A stretch of DNA of 64,000 nt from Diphasiastrum complanatum (lineage: Eukaryota; Streptophyta; Lycopodiopsida; Lycopodiales; Lycopodiaceae), in contig CM055096.1 of the NCBI GenBank assembly GCA_029204225.1, positions 29,442,995-29,506,994 on the forward strand. Direction: 5' to 3'. The notes below the pieces were generated by a model that ran no database searches, was not told the DNA's origin, and was given only the letters and a program-made list of their open reading frames with translations. Positions within the stretch are counted from its first letter, which is position 1, and every line of letters begins with the position of its first letter. Below are positions 1 through 12,205 of this stretch, piece after piece. A program made the translations under genes and the position numbers.

Positions 1-144
1 TCCACTGCATTTATCTTAATGTGCCAAATAAAATCACTTCTATGTGGTCCATCGACATCTCTTAATGTTATGAAAACATCCTCCTTGATGGCCCGAATGG
101 ACTTAAGACTATAATACATAAGATGATCTTGTATGCTTTCAAAT

Positions 145-865
145 TCAGCCAAAAAAAGAATTTTGCCTATAAATGAAAACCCAATTATGAGGAATGTAAA
201 TGGAAGTGGCTAAACAAACCAATTGAAAAATGGACTCATATGGACAAACTACTACTTTGTCAATGGAATGATTTACTGATTGGCCATTGCATTGTGAGAC
301 TCGAAAACAAAGCTTGGAGACAAGTTTGTGGTATACCCATGGGCTTTGCATATTCCCCTACTTGGTATAACTGGTACCTTTCATTTTATGAATTATGTTT
401 TATGAAAAGACTTGCCAGACCTGAAAAAATACTTACGGGCGTTCAAGAATATCTTTCGATATATAGATGATATCTGTTTTATTAATAATCATGTTGTGCT
501 TTTATTTTTGGATAAAGAGCAACCTCATACCCTTGATAATGCTAAATGGATTTATTCTCTGGAGTACTTGACCATAAAAAATGAGGAGTCTAATGACAAT
601 ACGATAAACTTTTTGAATATTACTACTACCTTTGATTTTGAGTCGGACATTTTTTATATGAAACAGTTTGATAAAAGAAAGGAACTACCGTTTTTTTTTT
701 TCCAGTTCATACACTTGGCATTCAATAGACCGATCTTTAACTCTTATAAAGTTATCATTGCATAGATTATCGCTATTATGTATTGTTGTAGCGATCATAC
801 TACATTTATCAGTGAAGTCAATGACATTGCTTTGGCATTTAAAAAAATGGCTTTATGAAAGGATT
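145..865 (+). mobile_element. Penelope-like reverse transcriptase fragment
   Basis: The plus strand carries reverse transcriptase blocks: a CGIPMG motif near 330-350, followed by a YLSFYE-like helix, then FRYIDDICFINN near 450-490 as the catalytic YxDD-type box. Further on come FLNITT and FDKRKELPFFFQ blocks near 610-710 and a YCCSDHTTFISEVND-like block near 780-830. The IPMG plus RY-DD combination is typical of Penelope-like elements and is unlike copia, gypsy or L1 enzymes. The blocks lie in more than one frame, so the copy is decayed. No GIY-YIG endonuclease was seen, and the element ends where the palindrome and TC tract begin. A related IPMG-type retroelement is the main alternative. Confidence 0.55.
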
Positions 866-875
866 TTCTCTTGGT

Positions 876-913
876 GGGCAGTTAGCACTCCATCTCAAGG
901 GTGCTAACTGCCC
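876..913. repeat. perfect 13-bp inverted repeat (hairpin)
   Basis: The arms gggcagttagcac (876-888) and gtgctaactgccc (901-913) are perfect reverse complements around a 12-base loop. The vocabulary (ggggcag, gttagc, gctaac) matches the Harbinger-type MITE at 31294-31790, so this may be a relic of a related MITE. That link is an inference. Confidence 0.7.
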
Positions 914-950
914 CCTGAGATACCTTGCTAACTGTGGGTACGGTTGGTGG

Positions 951-1497
<547 letters not shown>

Positions 1498-2622
1498 ATC
1501 TATGACTGCTCATCTAATACTTGCAGGAATCACAACTTAACAGCCAAACTATTGAAGAACGTCTACAACGGGCTTCCGGTTGATCTCTAGCAAAGGGTAA
1601 CCAATCCTATTATTCTCCATGTTCAAATGTTAAGTTCAACTATTTGAAGACCATTGAAGACTTGGCCATCTTCAAAGACTTCTACCAACTAGCATTTAGA
1701 ACAAGTCTGTAGAAATACATTACTTTTTTCACAGTCTGCAAAAATGAACTATGTTTCGGCACAGTATGTTCTTTCGTATTTTTCCCAAAAATACGAAATG
1801 ACAATTTGCCAAAAGTTAAACTGTTTTATGGCACCTTCGGTTTTTTCACAATATCTCGAAGTGAGAGAAAAATTTCGAAAGTGAAAAAAAAAATCCCGAA
1901 GGTGGTCTATTTTCAATGAGGAACATTCCCAACCACTTCCAAAACTGCGAAGTGAGAGAATTTGCAATGTCCTCGTTCATGTCAACATTCCCAACTCGTT
2001 GACCATGTGCACATTATACAGTTGTCATCACAAGCCAAATACTTCCAGGTACAACGGCTTGCCTAATTAGATGACAAACATTTATTGTAATTAATACATG
2101 GATGCAATCTATAAATAGATCATCCCAACACACTCTAAGTGTGGCTGCATTTATGAGACGAATCATTTTGAGCCTCCCAATTATGCCGTCATTCTGGTTG
2201 TAACTATCATTTTATTGTGCTTCAGTAAAATATAACAGCAATATGCTTTTATATCTGTGTACAACGTAGATGAATGCTTATTGCGATTGAATGCACTTTA
2301 CTTCTGTTATCACGCTTGTTCACCCACTCGGATCGAAACACGGATGTCTATGACTCCTCAGTTTCTGATCAAAGAACGGTTGTCTTTGACGTCTAAGGAA
2401 CTTGCATTATTCTATTGCACTATCACTCAAAGTTTTAAACTGAACTTCTCATTGAAATCTGATTTACAACAATACCTCAAACCATTTCTAATCTCTTCGG
2501 TGGACTGTACTCGTTTTTATTTTGTGAGTATGAACTAATTTATAAGATCATGTTGGACATAGAGTGCTTGAGTTGTGACTACACTTAGCATTAACAATCT
2601 AATAGATTGGCAAGGTTGTTCA
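1498..2622. other. No recognisable gene
   Basis: This is AT-rich sequence with scattered short open frames. The one at 2257-2538 has no recognisable domain. No RNA gene or element ends were found. Confidence 0.5.
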
Positions 2623-3499
2623 TCATATACCAGATAGTGTGATCAAACCAAATGATAGAAGAATTGTTTTTACATTTGTCGCCACATCTGCATTTAAAGA
2701 AGGGTCTTTTCTAGTTCCAGATTCTAGCTTGTGCAGGCTCATCCTTTTGAAGCCAGTCTCAAAATGGCCTCTAGTTCCAGCCCAGGTTTGCTTAGAAGGG
2801 CATCTCGTAGGTTCAAATCTGCTCATCCTAATGACGGTATCAAAGGCAATAGGTGTATCAAAGGAGGGATTTTTATGCAAAGAGGCAAGCTTGCAGGCCT
2901 GAACCTCTGCATCAGTAAGATGGGTAAGAGCAATCCAAAGTTCAATAGAAATGGGTGCCAAAAAATTCACAGAAAGAAGACTCCAAAGCTTGCAAGCACA
3001 TTTGGCAGATTTAAACTCAATAGTATGATTAGGTACCAAGGGTACTCAGCAGCTTTTGGATTGGCAGAATTCAAAGGCAGATTGATTGCCCACTTCACAA
3101 ATTTCTTGAGAGAAGGATTCCAACTGGGATGCACTATCTTCATCAAGGTCTTCGATGAAGATCAAATGATGGGGTGAGGTAGGAGGTTCATTAAGGGTAG
3201 AGGTATCAATAGTAAAGTCACCATTTTTTTTTCCAAACAAATAATTATCTTCTGAATATGTAAATTGCAGAATTTCTCTTCAGTAGCAATATGTTCAACA
3301 TATTTAGAGAGATCCATATAAAATTTTTAACCATGCTTAGCGTTTTCTTTTTTTTAATGAATTTCATACATATTTTGATCCAATCCATAGTAGTCATCAG
3401 GTCAACAAGGCAAAAAATTTTATCATCAGATCCAGCAGCATCACAAGTAGCTTTATCATAAGAAGTAACAAGTTTGTGAAAATCAACAGCTTTCTTCAT
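2623..3499 (-). other. Unrecognised coding-like stretch
   Basis: Three consecutive minus-strand open stretches (3499-3245, 3240-3046, 3039-2623) read as plausible protein rather than low-complexity shadow. They include KAVDFHKLVTSYDKATCD, HHLIFIEDLDEDSASQLE and ALTHLTDAEVQACKLASL. The frames differ between stretches, so this is either a decayed gene or several exons. I recognise no family. The position next to repeat R2 and a copia LTR suggests a mobile-element passenger or a gene remnant. The plus-strand frame at 2731-3177 covers part of the same DNA and seems less likely. Confidence 0.3.
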
Positions 3500-3693
3500 G
3501 CAACATATGAGAGTCTGAACAAAAGAGTAGGGTGGAGGAAGGGGCTCCCCATAACCAAGAGCACCATCATCATGAAACCATCATGTGGACTACATCATCA
3601 AACAGACCTTGTTAGCAATAAAATACAAGTAAAGATAAAGGTTTGGTACTACCCCGGCCAAAAGATAGTCGGGTTGGCATCTTAGAAGCTTTG

Positions 3694-3767
3694 AGAGAGT
3701 AACAAGATTTCACATAGTCCCTCTTGACAAGTCAAGACCAAACCCTTTGAACCCTTCAATTTATAGC
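3694..3767. repeat. Dispersed repeat R2, copy 1
   Basis: About 74 bases, from agagtaacaag to caatttatagc, match 6184-6257 with only a few differences. In both copies one edge is a GA run. Here the other edge is the terminus of a copia LTR, so the copia appears to have landed in an R2 copy. Confidence 0.75.
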
Positions 3768-5390
3768 TGTTGGGGATGTGTGATGACTGATGAATTCATC
3801 AGATTCGCGAAAGTTTTGCAAAGGTAAATCAGTCACGACTCTCTTCAGCTTGGATGGAGTTCATATGCGATCGCTGGACACTGCCAGCTGAATCACTCCT
3901 ACAGTCCTCTAGAGTGTAGTCAGTCACTATTGATCTATGTTCATAAAATTAATACAACATTCAACATAGTTTCAACTAAACTGCGGAATTCAAAATGAAC
4001 AAGAAGAAACTCAAACACTCGATTAACAGTAGAAACATTTGCATTCGAGATCAGACACAACACGAATTGATTTGTGCGCGAAGGCTACAATATCACCTAT
4101 TGATTTTTTTTCTCTGATTCTTAGCACTACGTGCATACCCACGCAGTGCATTGGCATGAGAGAAACGCGGTTCTCTCACGAGTAATCGTCTAGCGGACAG
4201 TTGGATCTCCTGATCCTAGACAGAAATGTCTTCGCACACAGGCGGACAAGTATTCTATATTTTTCGTCTTGATTGCTTACTAGCATCAAACTATTACATT
4301 ACAATGTATGTGTATTCAGTTGATCTATATGTCAAGTATCATCCAGTAAGTATGGTCGCTCTATATAAATCTAAGATTAGAGTGATTAAGCAACTAGTCA
4401 GGGAGTTACAAGAGTGGCAGGTTAGCCATGACCTAAAGTGTATCTGCTGACGTCATACCATCAGATCATATATTTATACTTCTGGGTACTTGCATGATCT
4501 TAGTTGGTACTCTTTGGAGTGTGAGGGCAAAACGAGTTTCGTTTTGCTCATATGTCTTTTTCTCATACTGGACCGCAAAGGAATCTCGTTCATGGAACTT
4601 TCGTGTTCGCGAATCATTCATCTTCGTCTCCTTTGACTTTTGTGTTCGCGAACCATTCCCCTTCGTTTTCTTTGACTTTCGTGTTCGTAAACCATTCATC
4701 TTCGTTTCCTTTGACTTTTGTGTTCGCAAAACTTTTTGTGCTTTGTGTCTCCAGATCTTCGAGTTCGCGAATGTCTTCGTCAGGCTGATGGCTGAAAGCT
4801 AGCAAGGCTTTGTAGCTGGAAACATTTTGTTTCTTCAGCTCCCTCTCAAAGCATGATAGCTTTACGATCCCGAGATTGCTCCTTTGTCTCTCAAAGAGTC
4901 CTTTGTCCAGGGCTTTGGTGAAGATGTCAGCAACCATGTCTCTCGTTCTGATGAAGGTGGTCTGTAGTATCTTCTTCTCAATTAGATCCCTGATCTAGTG
5001 GTACTTGGTCGCAATGTGCTTCGTTCTGGAATGGAACACGAGATCTTTTGTCAGATGTATTGTAGAGGTGTTGTCCATCTACAAGACCAGAAGCTCGTTC
5101 CTTGTTTTGCCCAATTCGTCCAGGAACTGTCTTAGCCAAATTAATTCGTTGGCCATCTTCGCTGCTGCTACGTACTCTGCTTCACAGGATGACTGGGCTA
5201 CAACGGTCAGCTTCTTGCTGACCCAGAGAATTGCTGCTCCCGATGCAATGATGCATCCTCCTGAGATGCATTTACAGTCGTCCTTGAGAGATGCCCAACT
5301 AGCATTGCTGTAGAAATATATCTTGAAACCTGCACCATGACAATAACACAAGCCATAATCTCTCGTTAATTGAAGATATTGCAAAATTTA
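3768..5390 (-). mobile_element. Ty1/copia fragment: RNase H end and 3' LTR
   Basis: The minus strand shows copia RNase H (5384-5079) with a SCEAEYVAAAKMANELIWLR block, then the usual pol tail beginning VADIFTKALDKGLF (from 4937). An LTR follows and ends at 3768: on the minus strand it finishes ...catccccaaca. The start of that LTR is not fixed but lies between about 4470 and 4640. Only the 3' third of an element is present, so it is broken. It abuts repeat R2. Confidence 0.8.
4596..4733 (-). repeat. 39-bp tandem repeat, 3.5 copies
   Basis: Units at 4617-4655, 4656-4694 and 4695-4733, plus a half unit at 4596-4616, share the core ctttgacttttgtgttcgcgaa. On the minus strand they sit in the tail of the copia pol frame and read as a 13-residue repeat of the type NTKVKGNEDEWFA. 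The repeat is acidic and low in complexity. Confidence 0.8.
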
Positions 5391-5664
5391 TTTTGCAATC
5401 TTCCAATGTGTCGAGCTTGGATTCGTGCAGAATTAAGCAAGACATTATGTGAAGACGTGAATAACATACATGTGGTATTGTTCACTATTGCTTTTGAGAT
5501 AGTACCCACACGTATTCGATTCCAGATGTGTATAACAGAAGCAAGAATGTAGTATCAATCTATGAGAATCAAGGTATCATTTGAGCTTAGTCCCTTTCTA
5601 GTATAACAAGCTAATGATACTCCTTCGATGCATATGATCATTCAATCAAAAAAACCACAACTTT

Positions 5665-6099
5665 CTTACCTTAGTTTACAGTATCTTCCACCCAAATACT
5701 CTTCCACAAAGCTTTCACAGGTCTCCTCCCATCCAAGCAAAGATGGCAGCAGTAGAGAAGCCAACCAAGAGAGCTAAAGCAGAGAGAGACGGAGAGAGCA
5801 AGAAGAGTGAAACTTAGAGTTGTAGTGATCTTCCCTTATAGAGAAATTTCAATACCTCTTGGTGCACCGTGTTTAAAGATGCCCACCGTTAGATTGGATC
5901 CCTATCATGTGCATTGATCCTGGTCGTTCGATGAAAATCAAGTTTCCCACCAAAAGACTAGAAGTTTAAAAAAAAAACCTTTTTTGAGGCCATGTTCCTA
6001 AGTTTGGTAAGACAAGGCACTTTCGTTGGTTTAGTACCATATGGAAAAAAAGTTTTTTTTAATAAGGTTTCGAAAAACGAGTAAAGTGTAATAACCATA

Positions 6100-6104
<5 letters not shown>
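5665..6104 (-). repeat. Dispersed repeat R1, copy 2 (inverted)
   Basis: This is the reverse-complement partner of 1059-1497. It keeps the TATA-like box, the CT-rich leader and the CTAAG/GTAAG donor-like end. Beyond the donor the two copies stop matching, which fixes one edge of the repeat. Confidence 0.7.

Positions 6105-6189
<85 letters not shown>
6104..6189. repeat. (GA)n microsatellite, about 43 units
   Basis: An uninterrupted AG run joins repeat R1 (left) to repeat R2 (right). Confidence 0.98.
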
Positions 6190-6191
<2 letters not shown>

Positions 6192-6257
6192 ACAAAACAT
6201 CACATAGTCCCTCTTGACAAGTCAAGACCAAACTCTTTAAACCCTTCAATTTATAGC
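6184..6257. repeat. Dispersed repeat R2, copy 2
   Basis: Matches 3694-3767. Here it continues uninterrupted past atagc into ataataggtt, giving the empty-site context for the copia insertion at 3768. Confidence 0.75.
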
Positions 6258-6963
6258 ATAATAGGTTAAAATATAGCTCTATAAAGTCTAATAGTACAGA
6301 GTACCAAAAAGTGAAGCAAGTTTTAGGACACCCAGCTGTTACCTGCCACCATCCCACAAAATAAAACCGCATGAGTTAGTTAGGTGAGGAAGACATGTGT
6401 CATAGCTGAGCATCAGTTGTTATCCATGTTCGAAACAAAATTCATTACTTTATCAGCTTGAATGCAATAGCAAAACATTTGTTCAATCTTTCCAAACATG
6501 CAACATATAAATAGCAATACATCATGCCCTTGAATCGAAACTGTATCAGGACAGCTGCCATACTGATCAATGCAAGAGTGAAGAGAATGTATTCAACTCA
6601 TAAAGCATTAAAAAACATGAAGAATGCTATTTATCCATGCACAAGTACGCAGAGACATAATTTTGAACACAGTGTTGGGTACTAGGGCAGATCCGTGCCA
6701 TACTAGCCCCTCGGACTTCCCATGTAACTTGGTAGGGAATTTGGGCACTTGCAGGCTTGGGCAAATCCATGCCATTCAAGCCCATCAAAATCCCTCTCTG
6801 AGAACATCCATGGCATACTTATATAGGCAACACTTTTACTATTTAACCAAAGCAACCTATTCAAGTCTAAGAAACATAGTTATAAGATTTCCAATATGGA
6901 AAGTAATTACTTTTTCGACTGATTTATTGGTAGGGGGGTGTAAACATGAGACCAGGGAACATA
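6258..6963. other. No recognisable gene
   Basis: AT-rich spacer before the copia LTR. The open frame at 6624-6968 runs into the LTR and has no recognisable domain. Confidence 0.5.
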
Positions 6964-7605
6964 TGTGAAAATTGTCAACATTTTCTAGCTAGTTTGAGGC
7001 CTAAATTGGCAATTTTTCTACATAGTTTTGGTATTGGAGTTTCACACGTGTGAACTAGGCCTAAGGTTTTTTATTTACTGTATTTTTTCAGTATGAAGAA
7101 GTGTCAAAATTCAGGACCTTCGAAATGACACCAAAATCATGTTATTTGGACATATAGGCCAAAATTGGCTATTTTAGACTACTGGTGCCCTAAAATTAGG
7201 TCCTAAGTTCTAGAGAGAGGAGAGAGAGTCATCTATCTCACCTATATTAGGCTAAAATTTATGGAGAATAGGTTGGAGAAACTTATTGTATCAATAGATC
7301 GTTGTCACAATTTCTTCCTCCATTGAGAAGATTGTCTTGTGTATTGTCTTCAAGCTTTTGTGTATGATCTTAAGAGGTTTTCAAGAATGGTAAGCTACTG
7401 TTGGGAGCCCTGTTTGCTGCTATTTTTGGCTGCCATCAGTAGCTTTTATTAGTTTCTTCTGTCTCTTGAATGCTCTGTTAAGTTCATGTGTATCAAAGGT
7501 AGCATTAGGATGCTTTGCCATTTCTAGCTTTTGTAGCTTGTTGTGCAAAGATCTTAGCCAAGTATTTTGGGAGTTTGGATCCATTCAAGATCCACTTTTT
7601 TCACA
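6964..7605 (+). repeat. 5' LTR of copia element
   Basis: Starts TGTGAAAATTGTC and ends TTCACA immediately before the primer-binding-like site. Its first 290 bases match 13334-13623. Confidence 0.85.
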
Positions 7606-7620
7606 TGGTATCAAAACTAG
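7606..7620 (+). other. Primer-binding site of copia element
   Basis: tggtatcaaaactag follows the LTR end directly and resembles the plant copia site complementary to initiator Met-tRNA (TGGTATCAGAGC). Confidence 0.6.
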
Positions 7621-8889
7621 TTGGCTGTTATTTTTACTAAGGTTTCCATTTATGGTGATATTTGGATGTTTGATCAAGTTCTAGCATGATTATGCATTGC
7701 ATTGTTGATCAAAACTTACTAACCTTTGTTTGTTGAGTCGAACTTGTGGATCAAAAGTATATTTCAGGTCTATTGAAGTTCAGAGACTGAGAAGAAGCTA
7801 TTTTGGATCAGATCATAACACCTAATCATTTGTTGATTGTGAGACTCGTGCATATTCAATACTAACAATGTTCTATTCAATCTATTGTTGACAATCTCTT
7901 TTGTGGATGAACACTCTCCTTTGTGGATGAAGAGTCTCCTTAAGTGGATGACAAATACTCTTTGAGTGATTTTGTAATTCTCCGAAAGGCTGAGCAAAGC
8001 TCCCACTTGGATGAAAGATCCCCTTTTGGGTGAATAGATTGTCAACAATCTTTTGCATAAATTTTGGTGTACTTTGTTGAGCATGTAAGTAACTCTCCTT
8101 ATGTAATTTGATTGGAGCATTTGCTGGAAGGTTTGAACCATTATGCAAATGTGTTTCCAGATTTTTAATAGATTGAGGAACATTCTCATGTGAAGTGACC
8201 TTAGATCTACATCTAAACATCAAGATTTGACAAGCTAGTGAAGCTAGTCCTATGATTCACTAAGTGTGCTCTTTCATTCACCTCTAAAGATTGTATTTAT
8301 CACTTGCTAGAGTTTATACACTTTTATAAGTGTGGTTTACATGTGGTTTTACAGTTTGAATCAATATCTTAGTGTGTTGAGTTTGTTCAATTCTAGGTAT
8401 TCTTGGCAGCCCTAGTCTTGTGTATTTTCTAAGAATGCAAGTAACTCTTCACACCATAACTTGATTTGGTCACTTGCTGGAAAGTTTGAGAGCTTAAGCA
8501 AGAGTGTGTTCAAGTTGGTTTGAGTTTGTAATCTATTCTTAGTGTGTGCAAAGTGTTGCAAGTGTCTCAATCTTCCTTTATATGCTTGGAAACCAGCCAA
8601 GTTCAAGATAGAAGTGTTTTAGGGTCCTAGATCTTCTGAGATCTTCGTATCCATCATTTGTTGAGAGAAAAGTGAGTGCTAGGTGCATTAGGAAAGAACC
8701 TAAAAGTTGAAGAATCATTAGATTCATGGCTTCCAATGGTGGGATCATGCTAGAAACTAATGATAGGTTGAGTTCATCAAACTACTCTACCTAGAAAGTG
8801 AGGATGGAGTCCTTACTTGAGTTGAATGAACTCATGGAAATAGTTGCAGGAACTGAAGAGAGACCACCCATAGTTCAAGACCACATTTT

Positions 8890-11800
8890 TTTGTCAGAAG
8901 GAACCTTCGCCAGTTTTACCCTAGACTTATCTGAGTCAGATTTCTTATCTGAGAGTTCGACAAAGATTACTTCAATTAAATTTGTCAGAAAAGCCTAATC
9001 AAAGAGTTTCTACCAAACATAACATTGTTGAACCTTCGCCGAGAAAACCTTCGCGAGTACTATTTTTAGATTCTGATTTTCCAACTCAAGAATCTGTCAA
9101 ATTTTTTATCAAATCTGATTCAATTTGATTCTGATTTTGAGAATTCATCATTCTTAGAAGTGTCGATCGCTTGATCATAGAGTCTTTTTCACAGTTTAGG
9201 AATTTGATTCTTGTCAAGTGAAAGAAATTTTGCAGAGCAGAATTGAGAGTTCCTGATTGAAAAATCTAGATCTAATCTCATTGTCTGCTTGATTTAATTT
9301 GTAAAGATGGCTGCTCCAGGAGCTACTCCTCAGGAAGTCAATCTAATCATTGTTAGGAGAGCACCCCGTTTGGATCTACCCAAATACAATGGATTAGCAT
9401 ATCTAGTTAGATTTCTCCAGATCTATGCGGAATCTTGTGAAGTCTATGGCGAAGTTTTTCCTCAAGATAAACTTAAGCTTTTTCCTATGGCCTTAACGGG
9501 TGCAGCACAAGATTGGTACTACAATCAAGATGAGATTGAGCATACAGATTGGAAAACTGCTATACGAGCCCTCATTACACAGTTCGAACCTCAGAAGTTT
9601 ACGGAAAACTCTTTTTTACTGTTAAGTAAAATTAAAATGAGAAAGCGAAAAATGATTCGAGATTACATTGAACGGATTAAACGCCTCAGATCTGAGTGCA
9701 ACCCGAGCTGATTAAAAAAAATGTCATGATTGTGTGGTTTTTGTCAGGTCTACCTAAAAGGATATAATGAGTACGCAATTTTGCAAAATGCTATGGACGA
9801 TGCAATACAGGAGGAGGATGAAGATTCAGATGATGAGCCGAATATCAGTATGTTGTCTTATACAGCAGGGCAGACCACTATGACATCCACCACTATTGCA
9901 TCAACGAATATCAACTCTACTGTAGAGATGATGCTCAACGAACTCGAGAAACTCGGGAAGAACCAACAGAAATAGATGGAAAAGTTGATGAGAAGATCAA
10001 AGTATTGGAAAATTTCCATGGGAAAGTGAACAAGGAACCTGAAAAGTTTGCTAAGACTTTTTCTACCAAGGAAAATGTCTGGTGTTCCATATGTATAGGC
10101 AATCACACATCAAATGAATGTCCTCAATTGAAAAAATGAATAGAAAGCAATATTTGCCATTTGTGTAATTCGCTTGATCATGAAACTACTTATTGCAACT
10201 TTAATCCTCGGATTATCAGCAGCGATATGCCCAGATGGGATATCGGGAACCCCATTATGGAAAGGATCATGCAGCCAAACCTCGTCCTGGGTATCCTGAG
10301 AGATTAGCTTTACTAGTGCCACCAACGCAACCTGCTCCTCCTACTAATCTGATGGAACCAAAACCTTACAGAGGTAACAAGCAATGGAATTACAATAATG
10401 AGAGCGAACCTTCAGAAAAATATGCTATCTATGTTGCCGCACAACAACAAGCATCTAGAAATTGGACCAGAGCGCCGCTTCGATGCTTTGCATGTGGAGA
10501 AAATCATAGAGTTGCAGAATGTCCAAACAAAGACAAATTTGTACCATTTTGTCGTGACTGTGGTTATGGGCATTGCTACAAGGAGTGTCCAGCAAGACCG
10601 AAGCCACCGTCGGTCACACCTCCTGTAAATTTGATAACAATCAAGCAAAGGCCAGCAGTTCAACCTGAACCAAGTGTATCTTTGATGATGGTTACCAGAG
10701 CACAAAAGTAGAAAGAACCGGTAGCAGATCCAGTACCTATTGATTCTATACCATTAATTGATATACCAATAGCACCTGGAGTCTATCCAAATCTCCATGC
10801 CGAAAAGAGGAGATATCAGGATATGAGGCAATGGATTAAACAATTGCAAGAAGAAGAGGAGCTTGAAGCCGTAAAGCTGTAGCCAAAGTTATAGTCAGTC
10901 TAACTTGAGCAAAATTTTATTATTGGATCGAACTTTGGATACACCGATCACTTTTCCATTGAATGTGCTGAATGTGACTTGGATATCAACGAAATCCATA
11001 CCATATCCAATTGAAAATGAAGTTATTCATATTAGTCATGCCTTGACTTATGATGACATTGCAGAACTTACTGATGAGCAGGTTCTAAATCACATGAATC
11101 CTACCAGATTTGGAGTACGTGATATTCCCGATGAACCAACAATAAAACCACCAAAAGCAGTTATATTGAAGGAAGACAAGATCACATGATTAATGACAAA
11201 GAATCAAGCTAAGCAATATTATAATATGGTCATGAAATGGGAAAATCCACCTCAAAAAGGTAAAGGAAAAGTCAAGAATGATTCTTCAAGTCAGAATTCT
11301 TGCAAGATATTACCATCTAAGAAGTCTTCACCTTCAAAGAAGAGTCCATCTTCTCAGAAGTCATCACCTCCATGATCGATTCCTGCCAAGAAAGCTAAGC
11401 GAAGATCCAAGGCTAATCCTTTTGACAAAGAACAATCAGAGGAAGTCCAGCATGATGTGCCAGAGCATTTCAAACATTATATTCTGGATGATGTGGTTAC
11501 ATGTTACCAAAAGCACATCGTGACCTTGAAGTACAAGTGCCAGAATCGAAAGATGTTTACGATGGCCCAGCTAGGATGCAGCCTATGAATCTTGCTGAAC
11601 TAGGAGATCCAGAAAAGATTGTACAAGTTGGAGCACAACTCACTTCTGTATAGTTTCGCGAGCTACGGACATTGTTTATCAAGTATCAAGATTGCTTTGT
11701 TTGATTTATAAAGACCTCAAAGTGGATCGTTGGAGCCCATCGTTGTTTTTTGCCACATAACCTAGATTTCAATACTGCTCAACTCGACTTCATGGAGAAG

Positions 11801-12205
11801 GTGTAGTATCATTTAATAAAAATACGACATGGTGTTAATAAAAGCTCCCATTAACTGCATCTCGCAGGTGTTGTGGGACCGCCACCAGTTTTGGTGGGGG
11901 ATACTGTTGGAGGGTTTGACGCCGAGGCAAACGTAACCCTAGTTAATAAGTGAGAGGGATTTGGCACCTTGCGTGTGTAAGTCCAACCCGATGATCACAT
12001 AGTTATTTGATAATTAGAAAGTCAATAAAAGAAAGTTAGACCTTTTTGCGAGACTTTTAATGTCGCAGGCCTAAATGTCAAGTTAGTGAATAAAGTTGGG
12101 ACTCCCACCAAAATTTTCTCCATCTCTCATGCTTTTATTATATTTGCTAATTGTTGGATCTGACTATTATTGGAATTGTTATTTATTATGACGAGCTCAT
12201 AGGAA
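8890..12205 (+). mobile_element. Ty3/gypsy element nested in the copia
   Basis: A gag frame opens at 9307 (MAAPGATPQEVN). It has a typical gag core (LPKYNGLAYLVRFLQIYAES, GAAQDWYY, a RDYIERIKRLRSEC-like block). Further gag runs to about 9975. Two zinc knuckles lie near 10480-10600 (CFACGENHRVAEC, CRDCGYGHCYKEC). A linker near 11650 resembles the protease-RT junction. A purine tract ggtgggggatac precedes an LTR start TGTTGGAGGG at 11905. RT, RNase H and integrase are not seen. No 5' LTR was identified, and the left edge (about 8890) and right edge (about 12205) are set by where copia gag stops and resumes. The element is broken. Confidence 0.7.

Noticed and set aside
2731-3177. 148-residue plus-strand frame
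   Set aside because: It overlaps a minus-strand reading that looks more like ordinary protein. Neither is recognised, so only the minus reading was kept, at low confidence.
7466-8606. Open frames in the copia leader
   Set aside because: They have no gag features, and the gag start is clear at 8726.
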